Origin: Multifurca ochricompacta
Taxonomy: Eukaryota > Basidiomycota > Agaricomycetes > Russulales > Russulaceae
DNA: 64,000 bases
Direction of reading: 5' to 3'
NCBI GenBank assembly: GCA_022496185.1
Contig: WTXG01000005.1
Location: forward strand, 310,001-374,000
This document shows, piece after piece, positions 36,477-47,590 of the stretch. The notes below the pieces were generated by a model. The model did no database searches. It was given only the letters and a program-made list of their open reading frames with translations, and had not been told where the DNA came from. The translations under genes were made by a program, and so were the position numbers. The stretch's first letter is position 1. Each line of letters opens with the position of its first letter.

Positions 36477-36564
36477 CCTTCGATAGCTCAGTTGGAAGAG
36501 CGTGGGACTGTAATGGATACACTAAGCAATCCCAAGGTCACTGGTTCGACCCCGGTTCGAAGGA
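36477..36564 (+). tRNA. tRNA-Tyr (GTA anticodon) with 15-base intron
   Basis: A 7-bp acceptor stem (CCTTCGA with TCGAAGG), D-arm (GCTC...GAGC), a TGGGA/TCCCA anticodon stem, anticodon GTA, a T-arm containing GGTTCGA, and discriminator A at 36564. An intron of about 15 bases follows position 37, one base after the anticodon, the standard nuclear tRNA-Tyr intron site. Removing it leaves 73 nt. A T run just after the gene (36565-36571) fits a polymerase III terminator. Confidence 0.95.
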
Positions 36565-36599
36565 TTTTTTTGTGATCATTTGAATAGATCTTTTTTGTC

Positions 36600-36660
36600 T
36601 TAGCAGCAGGACCGGATGAGGATGAGGATGAGGATGAGGATGAGGAGGACGAAATAAATG
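36600..36660. repeat. GGATGA hexanucleotide microsatellite
   Basis: About five to six tandem copies of a GGATGA-type unit between the tRNA and REI1. Not coding. Confidence 0.8.
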
Positions 36661-36793
36661 ATATAATATAAGGTGAGATGAGATATGGTTCATAATCGAT
36701 CGTGAGTGTCTAATCAATCGTTTGAGGTTTGAGAGTGTCGACTTCCTTCCACCATCCCTCATTTATTATTATATTCGGAATCAGACTCCATTC

Positions 36794-38322
36794 ATGACAG
36801 AAGTACAGGCACCCATTCAGGTCGAAAATCTACTATTCACCTGCTTATCATGTTCAATTGCGTTTCTCACCGCAGAAGAGCAGAGTGCGACCATCTACCA
36901 CCCACTCACCTGTGTTGTGCTGATTCTTGCAGGAAACCACTATCGATCAGACCATCACAGGTATAACATGAAACGCCGTGTGGCATCACTTCCTCCTGTT
37001 AGTGCCGCCGTTTTCAATCAAAAGGTGGTCGAGAGAAGGCAGGAGACTGCTGTGGCACCGTCGCCTAAGGGCTTGACTTGTGAAATTTGCAAGTGAGCAT
37101 CCCGTTTTCCTGCACCTAACGGGCTACCTGTAACTTTATTCAGCAAGGTGTATACAACAGAGAATGCGTATCGATCGCACATCCTCTCCAGAAAGCACCG
37201 CGAGGCGGAAGTTAGGGCCCTGTCCCGTGGGTCTACTGTCACAAAAGATCAGACGCCTCGACCTCCCACTACCGATGTTAGACAAGCATCGCAGACTCAT
37301 ACCATTTCTGAGTCACCGAACGAGAATGACTTGGATGATGGGGGCGCCTTAACCCTGGATGAGAAAATAGCCACCGCACGGTCACGACACTCTCCAGTCC
37401 ATTGTCTCTTCTGCGCGCGCATTTCTTCTTCTCTAGAGGATAACCTTACGCACATGTCGGCCGAGCATTCCTTTTTTATTCCAGATGCCGAGTACCTCGT
37501 CGATCCTACTGGTCTCGTAAGTTATCTTGGAGATAAGATCGCCGTAGGTAACGTCTGCATATACTGCAACGGAAAAGGTCGCGAGTTCCACACCCTTGAC
37601 GCAGTCCGGAAGCATATGATCGACAAAAGCCATTGCAAGATCGCGTACGACACCGAGGACGATATGCTCGAAATATCAGATTATTACGACTTCTCGTCCT
37701 CTTATCCCGATGCCGAGGAACGGCGAAAGCGGAAGGAGGAACGGAACCCGAAAAAAGCTGCTGCAGAGGCCGCGGAAGGGTGGGAGGATGTCGACGGCTC
37801 CGGTGGTGAGGTTGACGAGGTGGTCGACGAGCCACCTTCTGAAGAAACATCTGACGAGGACGAGGAGTCTGATACGGACAGCTTGCCGGAAAATCAGATC
37901 ACCTTTGGTGACTCGCACCTCGAGCTTGTTCTACCCTCTGGTAACCGCATCGGCCACCGCAGCATGCGGCGCTACTACGCGCAATCCTTTTCCGGCGGGA
38001 AACAAGCTGAGGATCACAACTCTGGCCGTGCAATTGTGCGCCGGCTGCTTGCCGATAAGAATTCGGCCCTCGTGCCACGCAAGGCCGGATTTGGCGCGTT
38101 TGGCGCGGGCACGGAGGTCATCAAGGCGAGAAATCGCGGTGAGGCGCGAGAGGCAGGGCGTCACATCCGCGAATTCCGCGACCAAAAGCGCAAAGAGGAT
38201 TACAGAACACGCGTCGCGTTCGTGCATAACAACCAGAAGCATTACAGAGACCCACTTCTCCAGGTCAGTCTCATCTACTATCCCAGTAAATTCCCAGCTG
38301 CTCATGTGTTCACCCTCAGTGA
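36794..38322 (+). CDS. REI1: REI1/ZNF622-type 60S maturation factor
   Basis: Four exons. C2H2 zinc fingers: LLFTCLSCSIAFLTAEEQ joined after an intron to NHYRSDHHRYNMKRRVA, then LTCEICN and VYTTENAYRSHILSRKH. A second pair is in HCLFCARISSSLEDNLTHM and NVCIYCNGKGREFHTLDAV. Acidic linkers follow, then QITFGDSHLELVLPSGNRIG and HNSGRAIVRRLLADKNSALV, ending in HYRDPLLQ. REI1 acts in the cytoplasm in late 60S subunit maturation, removing Arx1-Alb1 and probing the exit tunnel with its C-terminus. The family ends exactly at DPLLQ. Here the last intron (38264-38319) follows that Gln and the final exon begins with the TGA stop. Read without splicing, the frame would add about 50 unrelated residues. Confidence 0.94.
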
Positions 38323-38695
38323 TGTGTTCCTTAACCCCCCCCCGTCCTCCTCAACTCACTGGTATCTTATTGCCTCCACGGTTCTGTCAGCCTGTACTCG
38401 AAATTCTATAGAGCATGCGACCTGAAAACCTTTTTTCAAGTTCTATATCTTCCATTCCCCACAAAGAGAACACGAGCTACTTCGGGATTGTGTTTAAGGG
38501 GTGTCGGACGCTCGAGATGTAGGAAATGCAACTGTGCGAAGTGAGTGCGATGAGAGACAAGGCAAGGCAAAAGGTAAACTACTCTAGGCTGGTGGTACCG
38601 GATAGCGAGTTCGAGAATGGGGTATCGTAAAAACGTAAATCATGAAAATAATTACAAGGAATAAGAAAACCAATCTTAGTCAAAAAAGAGGGGAC
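38323..38695. other. Convergent 3' region of REI1 and RAX2
   Basis: No gene seen. Contains a C-rich run near 38335-38343 and short AAGG-type repeats near 38560. Probably two facing 3' untranslated regions. Confidence 0.55.
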
Positions 38696-41600
38696 TCAGT
38701 ATACGTAGGCTGAAGGAATGACCCCTTCCTTCCCCGTGCGAACGTCGCGAGCGTACCACCACCTATGGTGGGAACCCCCTTAAGTCAATGAGGCCAAAAC
38801 ATAAAGACCCAAGCACTCACGAGTGATCACGATCATCAAGAATCTCCAGCTCTTGCCCAACAACCAATTGCAGCTCGCATTCCCCGGTTCCATCAAACGA
38901 GTAGCGTGCGTGTGCAGGGCGCCCAGTCTCTTCGCCTACAAGACCACCCCCAAACGCATCTAACGGTGTCTCTGCCCGCAGGTAATTGCTTGCGTCGGGT
39001 CCAGTGAGAGGATCATGTTCTACATTTGAGGCGCCCGCATCGGCTGCTGCTGCATCTTTCTCAGCGCTGACGTTATGGAACGGGCTCGGACTCCCTAGAA
39101 TTGTCGTGCGCGTCGCGGCATTGATGTGAGCGAGCAGGGACGACGGCCTATGTTGTGCCGAGTCATCATCGTCGCCGATATCTGCAGGGTCGTACTTGCT
39201 AAGAACCTCGTCACGGCGGGAGAAAAGGGTCCAGAGGATGCCAAGCAGAACAAGTAGGAAGACGATGCCCGCAGCGATGGCAATGGAGATTAGAATAACA
39301 ACGCCCGTGGCAAGGAGATCTGTCAACGCAGCGTGTGAACAATACTGAAATCGACCAAGGCCAACAAGTCTTACGACGTTGAGTGAAGCTGAAATTTGCG
39401 AGCGAGTTGAAGAGACCAGACACAGATCCGGGGGTGCCAGATGCCGAAGACGAGGCAATGAAGGGAATGAAAGTTTGGCCATCAAACAAGACTGACGACG
39501 CTTGCCCAAATGACGAATCGACAATGTTCCCAGACATCAGTAACATTCGGTCACGTTCAATGATTCCTTGGGCCTGGTGTTCATTTTGGAGTGGCACCAT
39601 GGCAAGCTGGGAAATAGTGCTAGGCCCTCCGAAGACAGAACCCTGTGATGTCCAGACATGGCCATTCCATGAGGCCAGGAAGGACGCGCTGCCATCAGCG
39701 GAACTACATTGATATAAATATCCCCTCAAGTAGTGATCCAAGATGGACACGCACCGCCCTGCAGCGAAGATGCTGCTTGCATTGCCATTGTTGACTGTTA
39801 CTGCGGTAACAGGACCAGGGAGGTCTGCACCATTACCTAGGGTACTCCAACTTACGTTGCCAAATGCAAACTGCAGGACGTTGTCCGAAGTCGAACTCGA
39901 CAGTGCAATGGAACCACCAGCGATAAGTATGTCTTGATTCCTCTGCCCGAATAACAACGTCATGGTCGCACACAATAAGGCCGATCAACTCACCCCCGCA
40001 TAAGCCACTGACGCGATGTCACCTTGAATGCCATTCCCTAGTACGTTCCACTGTTTTTCTGCAATATCCCACGCACAAATCGCTTGGCATTGCAGAGAAC
40101 CTGCCTGAGCGAATGACCCGGCAACAATCACTGTATTCGCCCTTGCCGTTGATGCACTTAACGACCTCACAACAACGGCTGCGCCGTTCCTGCCCTGTAG
40201 CGCCTGCACGCCAGGCGATACCCAGATATTATGCACAAGGTCATAGATCGCAAAGCTCGAAATATCTGTTCCTGGGACCTTGAACTCGCCGCCGATAAAT
40301 AGTAAGGTGTCCTGCACGAGCAGTGCGCGTACGGTACCATTGATCGCTTGGCCTTGCAGTGCGCTAAGCGTGCCAGTGGATGGGTTGTATATTGCTACCC
40401 CAGCAGACTCGCTGTTCCCGTCGGTGAAAGTAAAGTTTCCTCCGATGATCGCGACTTGTTCTGAGTTTGTTGTATTTGTCCAGAAGGTGCCAGCGAGAAC
40501 AGCCGGGGCAGGTGCGGGGGGGAAAGGCGGAAGTGGTGATAGAGAAGTACTGGACTGACGCGTGAGCAACCGCGGAAATTTCATGTGGCGAGTGATCCAG
40601 GCACTCGCGGCCCGGCGGTGATTGGTACGACGACGTTTGGTCGTGGCCGCCGGGGTGGAGACTGTGTTATCATCCAGCTGCACGCTAAGGGGAGTCACAT
40701 CCGCCTGACCATCATTCCCGTTCTTGAGTAACACGAACCCGCTCGCGCCGAACCTGAGTGAGCTTTCAATATTGCCTGCAATGATCTGTGATTGCTGCTT
40801 GTCCTTAGCCGGGGCTGTACCATTTCCTACAAATGTCAGGCTGCCAACCAAGAAACCGCCCCCATTAACCCACGCGCCACGGCTAATATTCCACAACCCC
40901 AGCCCGGGCGATTGCCGTCCGCTACTGCCACTGGACACGCTGCGAAGGGCAGTGAAGTTACCGGCGACCGCAAGTTGGCCATTATCGATGTCAAGGCTCT
41001 TGACAGGACCGTTTACCCCGGCTAATAATGGCGACCATTGATCATTTTCGACGTCGTATGACGCAACTCCTGAGATGCGACCTTGTGTGGAATTTGTGAG
41101 TGTATCCGTGAACGAGCCGCCGACATAGAGCGTATTGCCATCCAAGGTTAGTGATGTCACAGGACCATTGAGCCCGCCTCCGGCCAGTGCCGTCAGAGAG
41201 CCATACTTAAACACAGCAATATTGCTAGCGGCAGGAGTACTCAGACTGAAGGTCCCGCCGACAAAAATAGCACCTGAAGGATGATGTGCGACCGCGGCAA
41301 CCACGGACTCCGACAAAGCAGAAATCGCGGCATTTCCGCCGAGGCTGCTGAATAAAGAGAACCCAACAGTGTCCAGGAAGGTTTCTGTAGTGTTGGGCAA
41401 ACCAGTGGCGGTATTCGCGCCAGAAGACAGCGACAAAGGCCACTCCATAAACCCAAACGCCGCCTTTCCGTTGCCTGTAGTTCCATTGCCGTTGGCCACT
41501 ACGCTGGTTGCATTAGCCGAGGTTAAAATCAGCTGAACACGGTCGGCGAGAAGCCGATATTTGCCGTTCTGGCCCTTTCCTGCAGGATTGTCTGCGAGGG

Positions 41601-43239
41601 TCATGGTGATCGTCGTGACAAAGTCGGGGGAAGAAGGCACAACGGGGCCACTGTAGATCTGGTGGACAGCGTCATTCTGGTTTTGCTGTGAGACGACGGT
41701 TACCGTGGAGCCTGCCCGCCACCTGGGAACACAGTGACCTTGACGGATGTGCGCAGCGCACAGTCCTGGAAGTCTGTACAACCAGGAACGAGAATATTTA
41801 CATTGTATTGACCAGATGCAGAAACGTAAGGCATCCACGTGAAACTCGGTCCGTTCGCGGGCGAGGTGCCAACATCCACAGCGGAAACGAGGATGGACTG
41901 AGTGGTTGCTGGAATATTAGTGTTCGCATCAAGCTCAGTCCATGTACCGGTGAAACTAGTGTTGGATGGGACAGGAGCGAAGCATGAAATTCCATTCTGG
42001 CTGCTAATCGCGGATGCAAATGCACCAGATGAGAGGAGTTGGAACATATGAAGCCCAGGGCCGGCACCTTTCCATTCAGATAATGTGACTTGAACTCCGG
42101 TGAGACTCACTGCGTTATCGAACGTGAAGTCCTGATACAGGACAGCCGAATCAGTGGAGAGTGGGCAGTTCGTTGTGCAAGTCCGGTTCTGCCCCGTTGC
42201 TAGATCGACAAAATGAAGCTGTTGAACTGCGTTGTCTGGGATGGATGTCACGCTACCAACGTGGTCAGACATGACTAGAAGTGAATAGCATGGCCTACAT
42301 ACGTGAAGGCTGTTGTCCCTCGTCCATTGAGGAACGTGTTGCCGAGACGAACCCCATTTGCACTGATGAATTGGAATGTTCTCGCGGTGATTTGAGCAGC
42401 GTTGCCATCCGCGGCGAACCAAGTCTGTCCGGGACCTCATTGCCTGAGGGACAGAGGACATTTTGGATATTGCTGAAAGAAGGATCGGAAGATGAAGGAG
42501 AACCCTGGATTTGCGCCTTCTCGAGGGGAACAGGAACAAGTGAAGATGAGAACGGTGTTGCGCCTTGAGAAAAGGGAACATTGGGGTTGTTGGAGGTATT
42601 CAGGGCGAATCCACTTCCTTGGAAGGTTGCAATGAAGGATCCTGCGAAAAAGAGACTATCTTGGGAAGAATTGGTTGTAATTGACGAGACCTCGGCCGCG
42701 GCACCGGTGAGACCCCCGAAAGGTGGGGCTGACCATGAAGATGCTTTCGTGTCCCAAACAGCAACAGCGGAAGCGGGAGAGGAAAACTGGCCACCGACCC
42801 ACAACTTATTATGATTAGAGTCGCAGAAAAGTGCGTTAGCCCGGCCGTTGGGCCCTCCCGTACCCAGAGCCGAGAATGCTCCCGACGACGAGTCGTATGA
42901 TGCGATGTTTGAGGCCGTGGTGTTGTTTATGGAAGAGAAATTGCCAGCAACGTAGTAAATATTGCCAATAACACAACCGGCGGACACGGTACCGCCAGTA
43001 TTGGTTGAAGCGATACGATTCAATGAGCCGTCCGGGGAACGTGACAGTAAAGTTGAGGTAGAGGGATCGAAGGAAACCGTAGCAGAGCTGTTGAAAAAGT
43101 CGAGACCAGCAAAAGCACCAACCAGTCCCACTGTGCCCATGCGGTCAAAATCGATGAGAGGTAAATCCGCGCGAGTTACATTGAGGAGAGTGAGGAGAGG
43201 AATGAGATACCAAGGTGGGCGTCGAAGGGATACAGTCAT
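38696..43239 (-). CDS. RAX2: Cortical polarity marker RAX2 with C-terminal SH3 domain
   Basis: About 1.4 thousand residues in several exons. A signal peptide (PPWYLIPLLTLLNVTRADLP) is followed by a large ectodomain of repeated beta-propeller-like strands (VIGNIYYVAGNFSSINN, HNKLWVGGQFSSPASAVAV, GNTLYVGGSFTDTLTNS, DTLLFIGGEFKVPGTD, NQDILIAGGSI), the RAX2 hallmark, with many N-glycosylation sites. One transmembrane helix near 39270 (AIAAGIVFLLVLLGILWTLF) precedes a cytoplasmic tail ending in an SH3 domain: HARYSFDGTGECELQLVVGQ, then, after an intron, WWYARDVRTGKEGVIPSAYV. Yeast RAX2 marks old division sites with RAX1; in hyphae it helps stabilise polarity. The frame slips by one base near 42433 and 41710, homology continuing each time. 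Confidence 0.92.
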
Positions 43240-43580
43240 CGTTGACTTGTATTAATTAGCATATAAGGGGAAAGGGTAAGGTAAGGAAGGGGTAAGGAAA
43301 GGAAGGGAGAAGGGTGTAGGTCACCCGAAACGATGGGTTGTTGTAGTTGTATGTTGTGTGAGGGTTGTAAGTTGTAAGGTTGTTGGTTTGGAGACGGAGA
43401 CGATGACGGTAACGGTGACGGAAGGGGGTTGCCCCGCGCACTCGTGATGCCTCATGCACGTTTCGATATCTCGTGACTCGTGACCTCAACTCAACCTCAA
43501 CGATGATTATTCTACTTGTGGTAATTTCACTCTACTAAAACTAAAATTCATTAGCACCTTTCACTTTTACGCCGGACACC
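43240..43580. other. Promoter region of RAX2, low complexity
   Basis: About 340 bases lying between the RAX2 start and the stop of the small complex I subunit gene, both on the minus strand. Purine-rich tracts (GGGAAAGGGTAAGG type) at 43266-43310 and GTTGT-rich sequence to 43385. No gene seen. Confidence 0.55.
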
Positions 43581-44148
43581 TTAGGATCCCCCCCCACAGG
43601 AACAGAGAATGCTGATGCCACCTCCAACGAGCTATAATCAATCGGTACCAATTCAGCAGGAACATTATAAAATAATCGATTCGAAAGAAGGACTTACTGA
43701 GGGTAGCGGTATCTATGTATATGCGGTCGTTGACCTGTCTGGCTTATCCGAACTGCCTCTTGCAGATTCGTCGTCAACTCTAGGTGTCGATCGTTGGCAA
43801 TGGCCCAAGAGCTACTAGGTGTAAAGTAATGCGAGATGTAACGGGTCACATAATTGTCCTCGCCTGGGCTGGGTGCAAATTTATAGAACCCAACGATACC
43901 CAGTACGGCAATGATGGTGTACGTCCAGCCAGCAGAGGTGAACCCTGTGTGACAGTACGGGTGTCAAGGGAAATGAATAAAGACATTCAGATATAAAACA
44001 CACCTTCTTTAGGATATGATGATGCGTTGTCCACCCCGTGATAATCTTCACGAATATGTGAGGTAGACGACACACTTCTGCGCGATATGCGAGTAAAATA
44101 TGCCGCGTATGGGCGGGCAGCAGAAAGGACATTCTTCGCTAAGGGCAT
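43581..44148 (-). CDS. Complex I accessory subunit, NUXM / 17.8 kDa type
   Basis: About four exons. It starts MPLAKNVLSAARPYAAYFTR with a basic mitochondrial presequence and continues REDYHGVDNASSYPKE, a stretch I associate with fungal complex I NUXM-type subunits. One transmembrane helix follows (YTIIAVLGIVGFYKFAP), then GEDNYVTRYISHYFTP and a short soluble tail ending RYRYPHSLEVASAFSVPV. Length (about 130 residues), single helix and presequence all fit an inner-membrane accessory subunit. The family call rests on remembered motifs, so the name is moderately sure while mitochondrial membrane location is well supported. Confidence 0.65.
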
Positions 44149-44367
44149 GGCTGTTGTGAATTGAATAATCTCCGAAGCGCACGAGCGTGCAACACGTCAC
44201 GTTCTAACTTGTCACATTTCCGTTATGTCACGAATGTCACACTCGTATCACGTGTCAACAGTACCATCTGACTTGAGACTTGAGAGACTTGAGATTTCAA
44301 CTCAAATCAACAACTAGACTAGAGATACTGGCGACACACTCCCTTTCTAACATACTCTCCTATATAA

Positions 44368-45108
44368 TCCACCATTAAGGCAACAATTACTACTGTTGGT
44401 GCTGGCACCTTAATTGTACTGCTTGCGGTGTCTCTTGTACTTCTTGGTATTGGAAAGAAGCTCTGGAAGTTGACTGTAACCCTCCCGCAACGAAGTATCA
44501 CCCGGATCCGGCGACCCCGAGTCTCGAGATCGCGGACTGTTGTCTCTATGATATCGGTCGCCTTGGAGAAACCCCCCCTACTCATCCAGCTCGACATTCC
44601 TCATTCTCCCCTTCTCTTGTCACTACCATCGGACACTGACTCCCTTCCTAGCGGTTCGCCTTCGCCCGCTCCTCCATGCATAATGCTATCGTCCGAGGTG
44701 ATGCCCTTTCCAAGATCACTACTCTCTGTCTCTTCTTCCTCGAGCTCGTCCCTCATGCTTCACTCCTCACATTCAGCTCCAGAGATCATAGTCACCCGTC
44801 CACTCTCAGAAGTCACCCACGATAAGCTTGCAGTCCCATCACCTTCTTGTGCTTCCCCACATTCAACGCCCCGCCTGTCTGCCGCCAGCTCTAAGAAGCT
44901 CATCGAGTTCATCGACTTTTTAGAAAATATTGATCGTGATATGGCATCCGAGATCCAGCACGTCAGGGAAAGCATCAAGGAGGCACGAGCGTACGTCGGG
45001 GAATGGCAAGAGGAGCGAAGTGCACGCAGAGCCGAGCTGTTGAAAAAGAAGGAACTCGAGAAGAGGGAGACAAAAGAGCCAGACAGCGATCTGTGGCTTA
45101 GCGTCTGA
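44368..45108 (+). CDS. Hypothetical protein: membrane helix plus C-terminal coiled coil
   Basis: An open frame whose first part encodes a clear transmembrane helix (VGAGTLIVLLAVSLVLLGIG) followed by basic residues, then Ser/Pro-rich sequence and a charged C-terminal coiled coil (IEFIDFLENIDRDMASEIQH, then EWQEERSARRAELLKKKELE). The puzzle is the start: the frame opens after a TAA at 44365-44367 and has no ATG before the helix; the first in-frame ATG is at 44548. Either a short 5' exon carries the ATG, or a base is wrong. No family recognised. A tail-facing coiled coil behind a single N-terminal anchor suggests an organelle-membrane tether, but that is only inference. Confidence 0.55.
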   Translation, partial: STIKATITTVGAGTLIVLLAVSLVLLGIGKKLWKLTVTLPQRSITRIRRPRVSRSRTVVSMISVALEKPPLLIQLDIPHSPLLLSLPSDTDSLPSGSPSPAPPCIMLSSEVMPFPRSLLSVSSSSSSSLMLHSSHSAPEIIVTRPLSEVTHDKLAVPSPSCASPHSTPRLSAASSKKLIEFIDFLENIDRDMASEIQHVRESIKEARAYVGEWQEERSARRAELLKKKELEKRETKEPDSDLWLSV

Positions 45109-45538
45109 TTACAGAGGCGTCAACCCGTCGTTTTCTGTACGGCATAGATACGAGAGCCTCGATAATGAAGATACCATATGATACCATTGCATTAGTGTCC
45201 TCTCCCCTTCATCATGGTGGTGGCAATGTCACTGACCAATGCGAATGAGAGCAAACGCGGCGGATGAATCATTCAAGGCGTCTGATCTTTCAACAACATT
45301 TACTTGCCCGTCCTAGACCGATCCCAACCTGGGCTAAACAGTCAAGAAGGAGGATTGGTTGCATGACCAGGAATGGCAGTGACAGGGAATGATATCCAGT
45401 ACTAGTCCTAAGGCTACGTTATCAGGTACATGGTACATGGGCGGAGTGGCGCATATAAAGGTCACCTGGCCGCTTTCCCCTCCATCCCCCTCTCCTCCAA
45501 ACCAAACAAACCAGCATCGATCCATACCATAATTAATT
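45109..45538. promoter_or_regulatory. Promoter region of the RPEL gene
   Basis: About 430 bases without a gene. A TATAAA element lies at 45454-45459, about 80 bases before the ATG at 45539, followed by a CT-rich tract (45475-45500). A short repeat of GGTACATGG type occurs near 45424-45438. Confidence 0.5.
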
Positions 45539-46204
45539 ATGTGTTCGCACTGTTACCCTCCCTACCACTTTATAGCTTGCACATGCTGACTACGTCATAG
45601 CTTCGACTGACGCCGCTATCATCGCTACAGAAGGAGTCAGTTCGGGGCCCGTCCCCATCACTCGCTCGGCGCGCCAGAACTCTTTGAGCGCAGAAACCCT
45701 TCAAACCTTGGAGAAGCGCCTTTCCCAGCGCCCTGACAGGCAGGAATTGGAGGATCGCAACATTCTCAAAGGTGTAGCAGTCCGGAGCTACATCCTTCTC
45801 AGATGCTAAACGCGATTGGGTAGATGGGAATGTTGCTCCAGCACTGCAGGCCGCGAGAGAGCAACTTCAAAGGTCTCAACTCGAGGTGCGTGTTATGATA
45901 CTACTGGGAAAACCACAGGAATGAGCGACGACATCTTAAGGACAAGCTGGATCAGAAACTTTTGCACAGGCCCAAGCCAGAGGAGCTCGTGAAGAGCGGC
46001 ATTCTAAAACGTGACTATCCCTATCCTCGAGAGTTATTGTCTTCTTATTGGCTAACACAATCACATTTCACAGCTGAGGAAGCTCCTCCAATGCCTGAGG
46101 TCTTGTTCGTGTTATCTGGTCATGGCTTGCGAAGATCAGATCGATTGTCATTTGAACTACGATGTATTATCTGTACGAGCAGTCTAGCGAAGCTGAATGA
46201 ATAA
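45539..46204 (+). CDS. RPEL-repeat protein (putative G-actin binder)
   Basis: Four or more exons. A 4-base first exon (ATG T, 45539-45542) splices at 45600 to give MSSTDAAIIATEGVSSGPVP. Two RPEL motifs follow: LEKRLSQRPDRQELEDRNIL and, after two introns, LDQKLLHRPKPEELVKSGIL, separated by a charged helix (APALQAAREQLQRSQLE). The RPxxxEL core is intact in both. In animals RPEL motifs in MRTF and Phactr bind monomeric actin; the fungal proteins are small and their role is not known to me. The 3' end is uncertain: after the second motif the frame continues as AEEAPPMPEVL, and another intron may shorten it. Confidence 0.75.
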
Positions 46205-46325
46205 ATTTCGATTGTATCTGTGATAGTGAGGGGTGGATAAACGAGATTACGAACGATTACGAACGTCGACAATTTCAACCCCATACAGGATGACGCAGGG
46301 TTGGCCGACACAAAGTACAACATGC

Positions 46326-46988
46326 TCAATCGCGGTCCCTCAGCCGCTCTCTCATCTCCTGCATGGCCCTTCGTGTACCCTTCCCGCCAGCCCATCCCCT
46401 CGCACGCAGCCAGTTGACAAGTCTAGGAGTAAACGCAGCAGTAAATCCAATCCGTACGGGTAAGAACAAGGTCTTGTGAACTGTATACGCGAGCACGAGC
46501 ATAGCATACAGCCCTTCCTGTCCACCTGCAACCACAGACTTGGACACCTCTTCGATCTCCTCAAGTCCTGGGTCCGGGGGTCGTGAGTAAATCAAGTTGA
46601 ATAGCCACGTTTTCGCAGAAGTGGCAACGGATGAAACGTAGTCTGCACCGAGGAGATTGATTCCCGCAAAGGCGACAGTAAAGTCGGCGATGGATACTGC
46701 AAGGTAAACACCAACGGCATACCAACCATATGCTTTCATGAGCGTCTTAAGTCGCTGCGAGAGTGAAATAGACTCTTTTGCATCGGGATGATGAGAAGGG
46801 GGTGACAGTCGGGCAGGAGTGGTGTGTATAAAACGGAAGGGGGATATGCGCAATGTACCTGTGAGAAGGCGCGTCTCTGGGGTTGAGATGCGAGATGTGA
46901 CAGGAAGGAGAGGTTGAGAGACCCGAGGAATAAATGTCCAAAAGAAGGGAAAGCGGGGGAACATCCTTCTCATCATCATCATCACCAC
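46326..46988 (-). CDS. Mitochondrial DUF1279/FAM210-like protein
   Basis: A single exon, 220 residues. An Arg/Ser-rich, acid-free leader (FPFFWTFIPRVSQPLLPVTS) suggests mitochondrial import. The DUF1279 core begins at LSQRLKTLMKAYGWYAVGVY, continues LAVSIADFTVAFAGINLLGA, and includes a second membrane segment, YAMLVLAYTVHKTLFLPVRI, with the conserved GFTAAFTPRLVNWLRARGW. The family includes human FAM210A/B and yeast NAT2. The C-terminus is a basic helix. The extra Met residues at the very start come from a CAT repeat; initiation at the later MFPRFPFFW is equally possible. Confidence 0.85.
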   Translation of the reverse strand: MVMMMMRRMFPRFPFFWTFIPRVSQPLLPVTSRISTPETRLLTGTLRISPFRFIHTTPARLSPPSHHPDAKESISLSQRLKTLMKAYGWYAVGVYLAVSIADFTVAFAGINLLGADYVSSVATSAKTWLFNLIYSRPPDPGLEEIEEVSKSVVAGGQEGLYAMLVLAYTVHKTLFLPVRIGFTAAFTPRLVNWLRARGWAGGKGTRRAMQEMRERLRDRD

Positions 46989-47590
46989 TATGGTGATGAG
47001 TCGTTAAGATTTTGTTTATGTTCTGAAGTTTGGCTGCTTATGGGTGGGAAGAATGAGGCTAGTACGACGCCGGTCGTCGTACGTGTACGCGCGGCGGTCC
47101 GGTATAAGTTGTCAGATTAGATTAGATTAGATTAGATTAGACGACATGATGATACTATGTCTATGTCTATATCTATTTCTATATTATTGTATATTGAGGT
47201 TCTGGAGCAACAACGTTAAATTTATAACATCGGAATAGCACAAAAAACGAAAGGGAAGGCAAGGCAACTGCCACGTGGGCGAATGGCATTGTTGTTCAAA
47301 AGCATTCATTTGTACGAATACGAAACAACCCTTCTTTATACCGCGTCGTGATCCTAACCGAGCTGACCTACCCAGAACGGAAATTTTACAATAAGTTTTT
47401 GATCAATGATTGACCAATCTTTCCTCCTCCTTACCCCAACCACTTCTACCCTGGTACATGCATCCACCATCTCTCCCTTGCCGAGGTCTTGTTAGTTAGC
47501 ACCGCCGACACTTCCTGAATAGCACGCCCCTTTCCTAGCTTTCAGTGACCTTCCTTCGTTTCAGTTTAATTCGTAGGACATTTCAAATAC
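46989..47590. other. Divergent spacer with GATTA pentanucleotide repeat
   Basis: About 600 bases. About five copies of a GATTA-type unit run from 47114 to 47140, followed by CTATGTCTATATCTATTTCT-like sequence to about 47185. CACGTG occurs near 47271. No gene seen; probably promoters for the DUF1279 gene and AdoMet decarboxylase. Confidence 0.55.

Noticed and set aside
40280..41041. Plus-strand open frames opposite RAX2
   Set aside because: RAX2 propeller repeats on the minus strand are unmistakable; the plus frames are composition artefacts.
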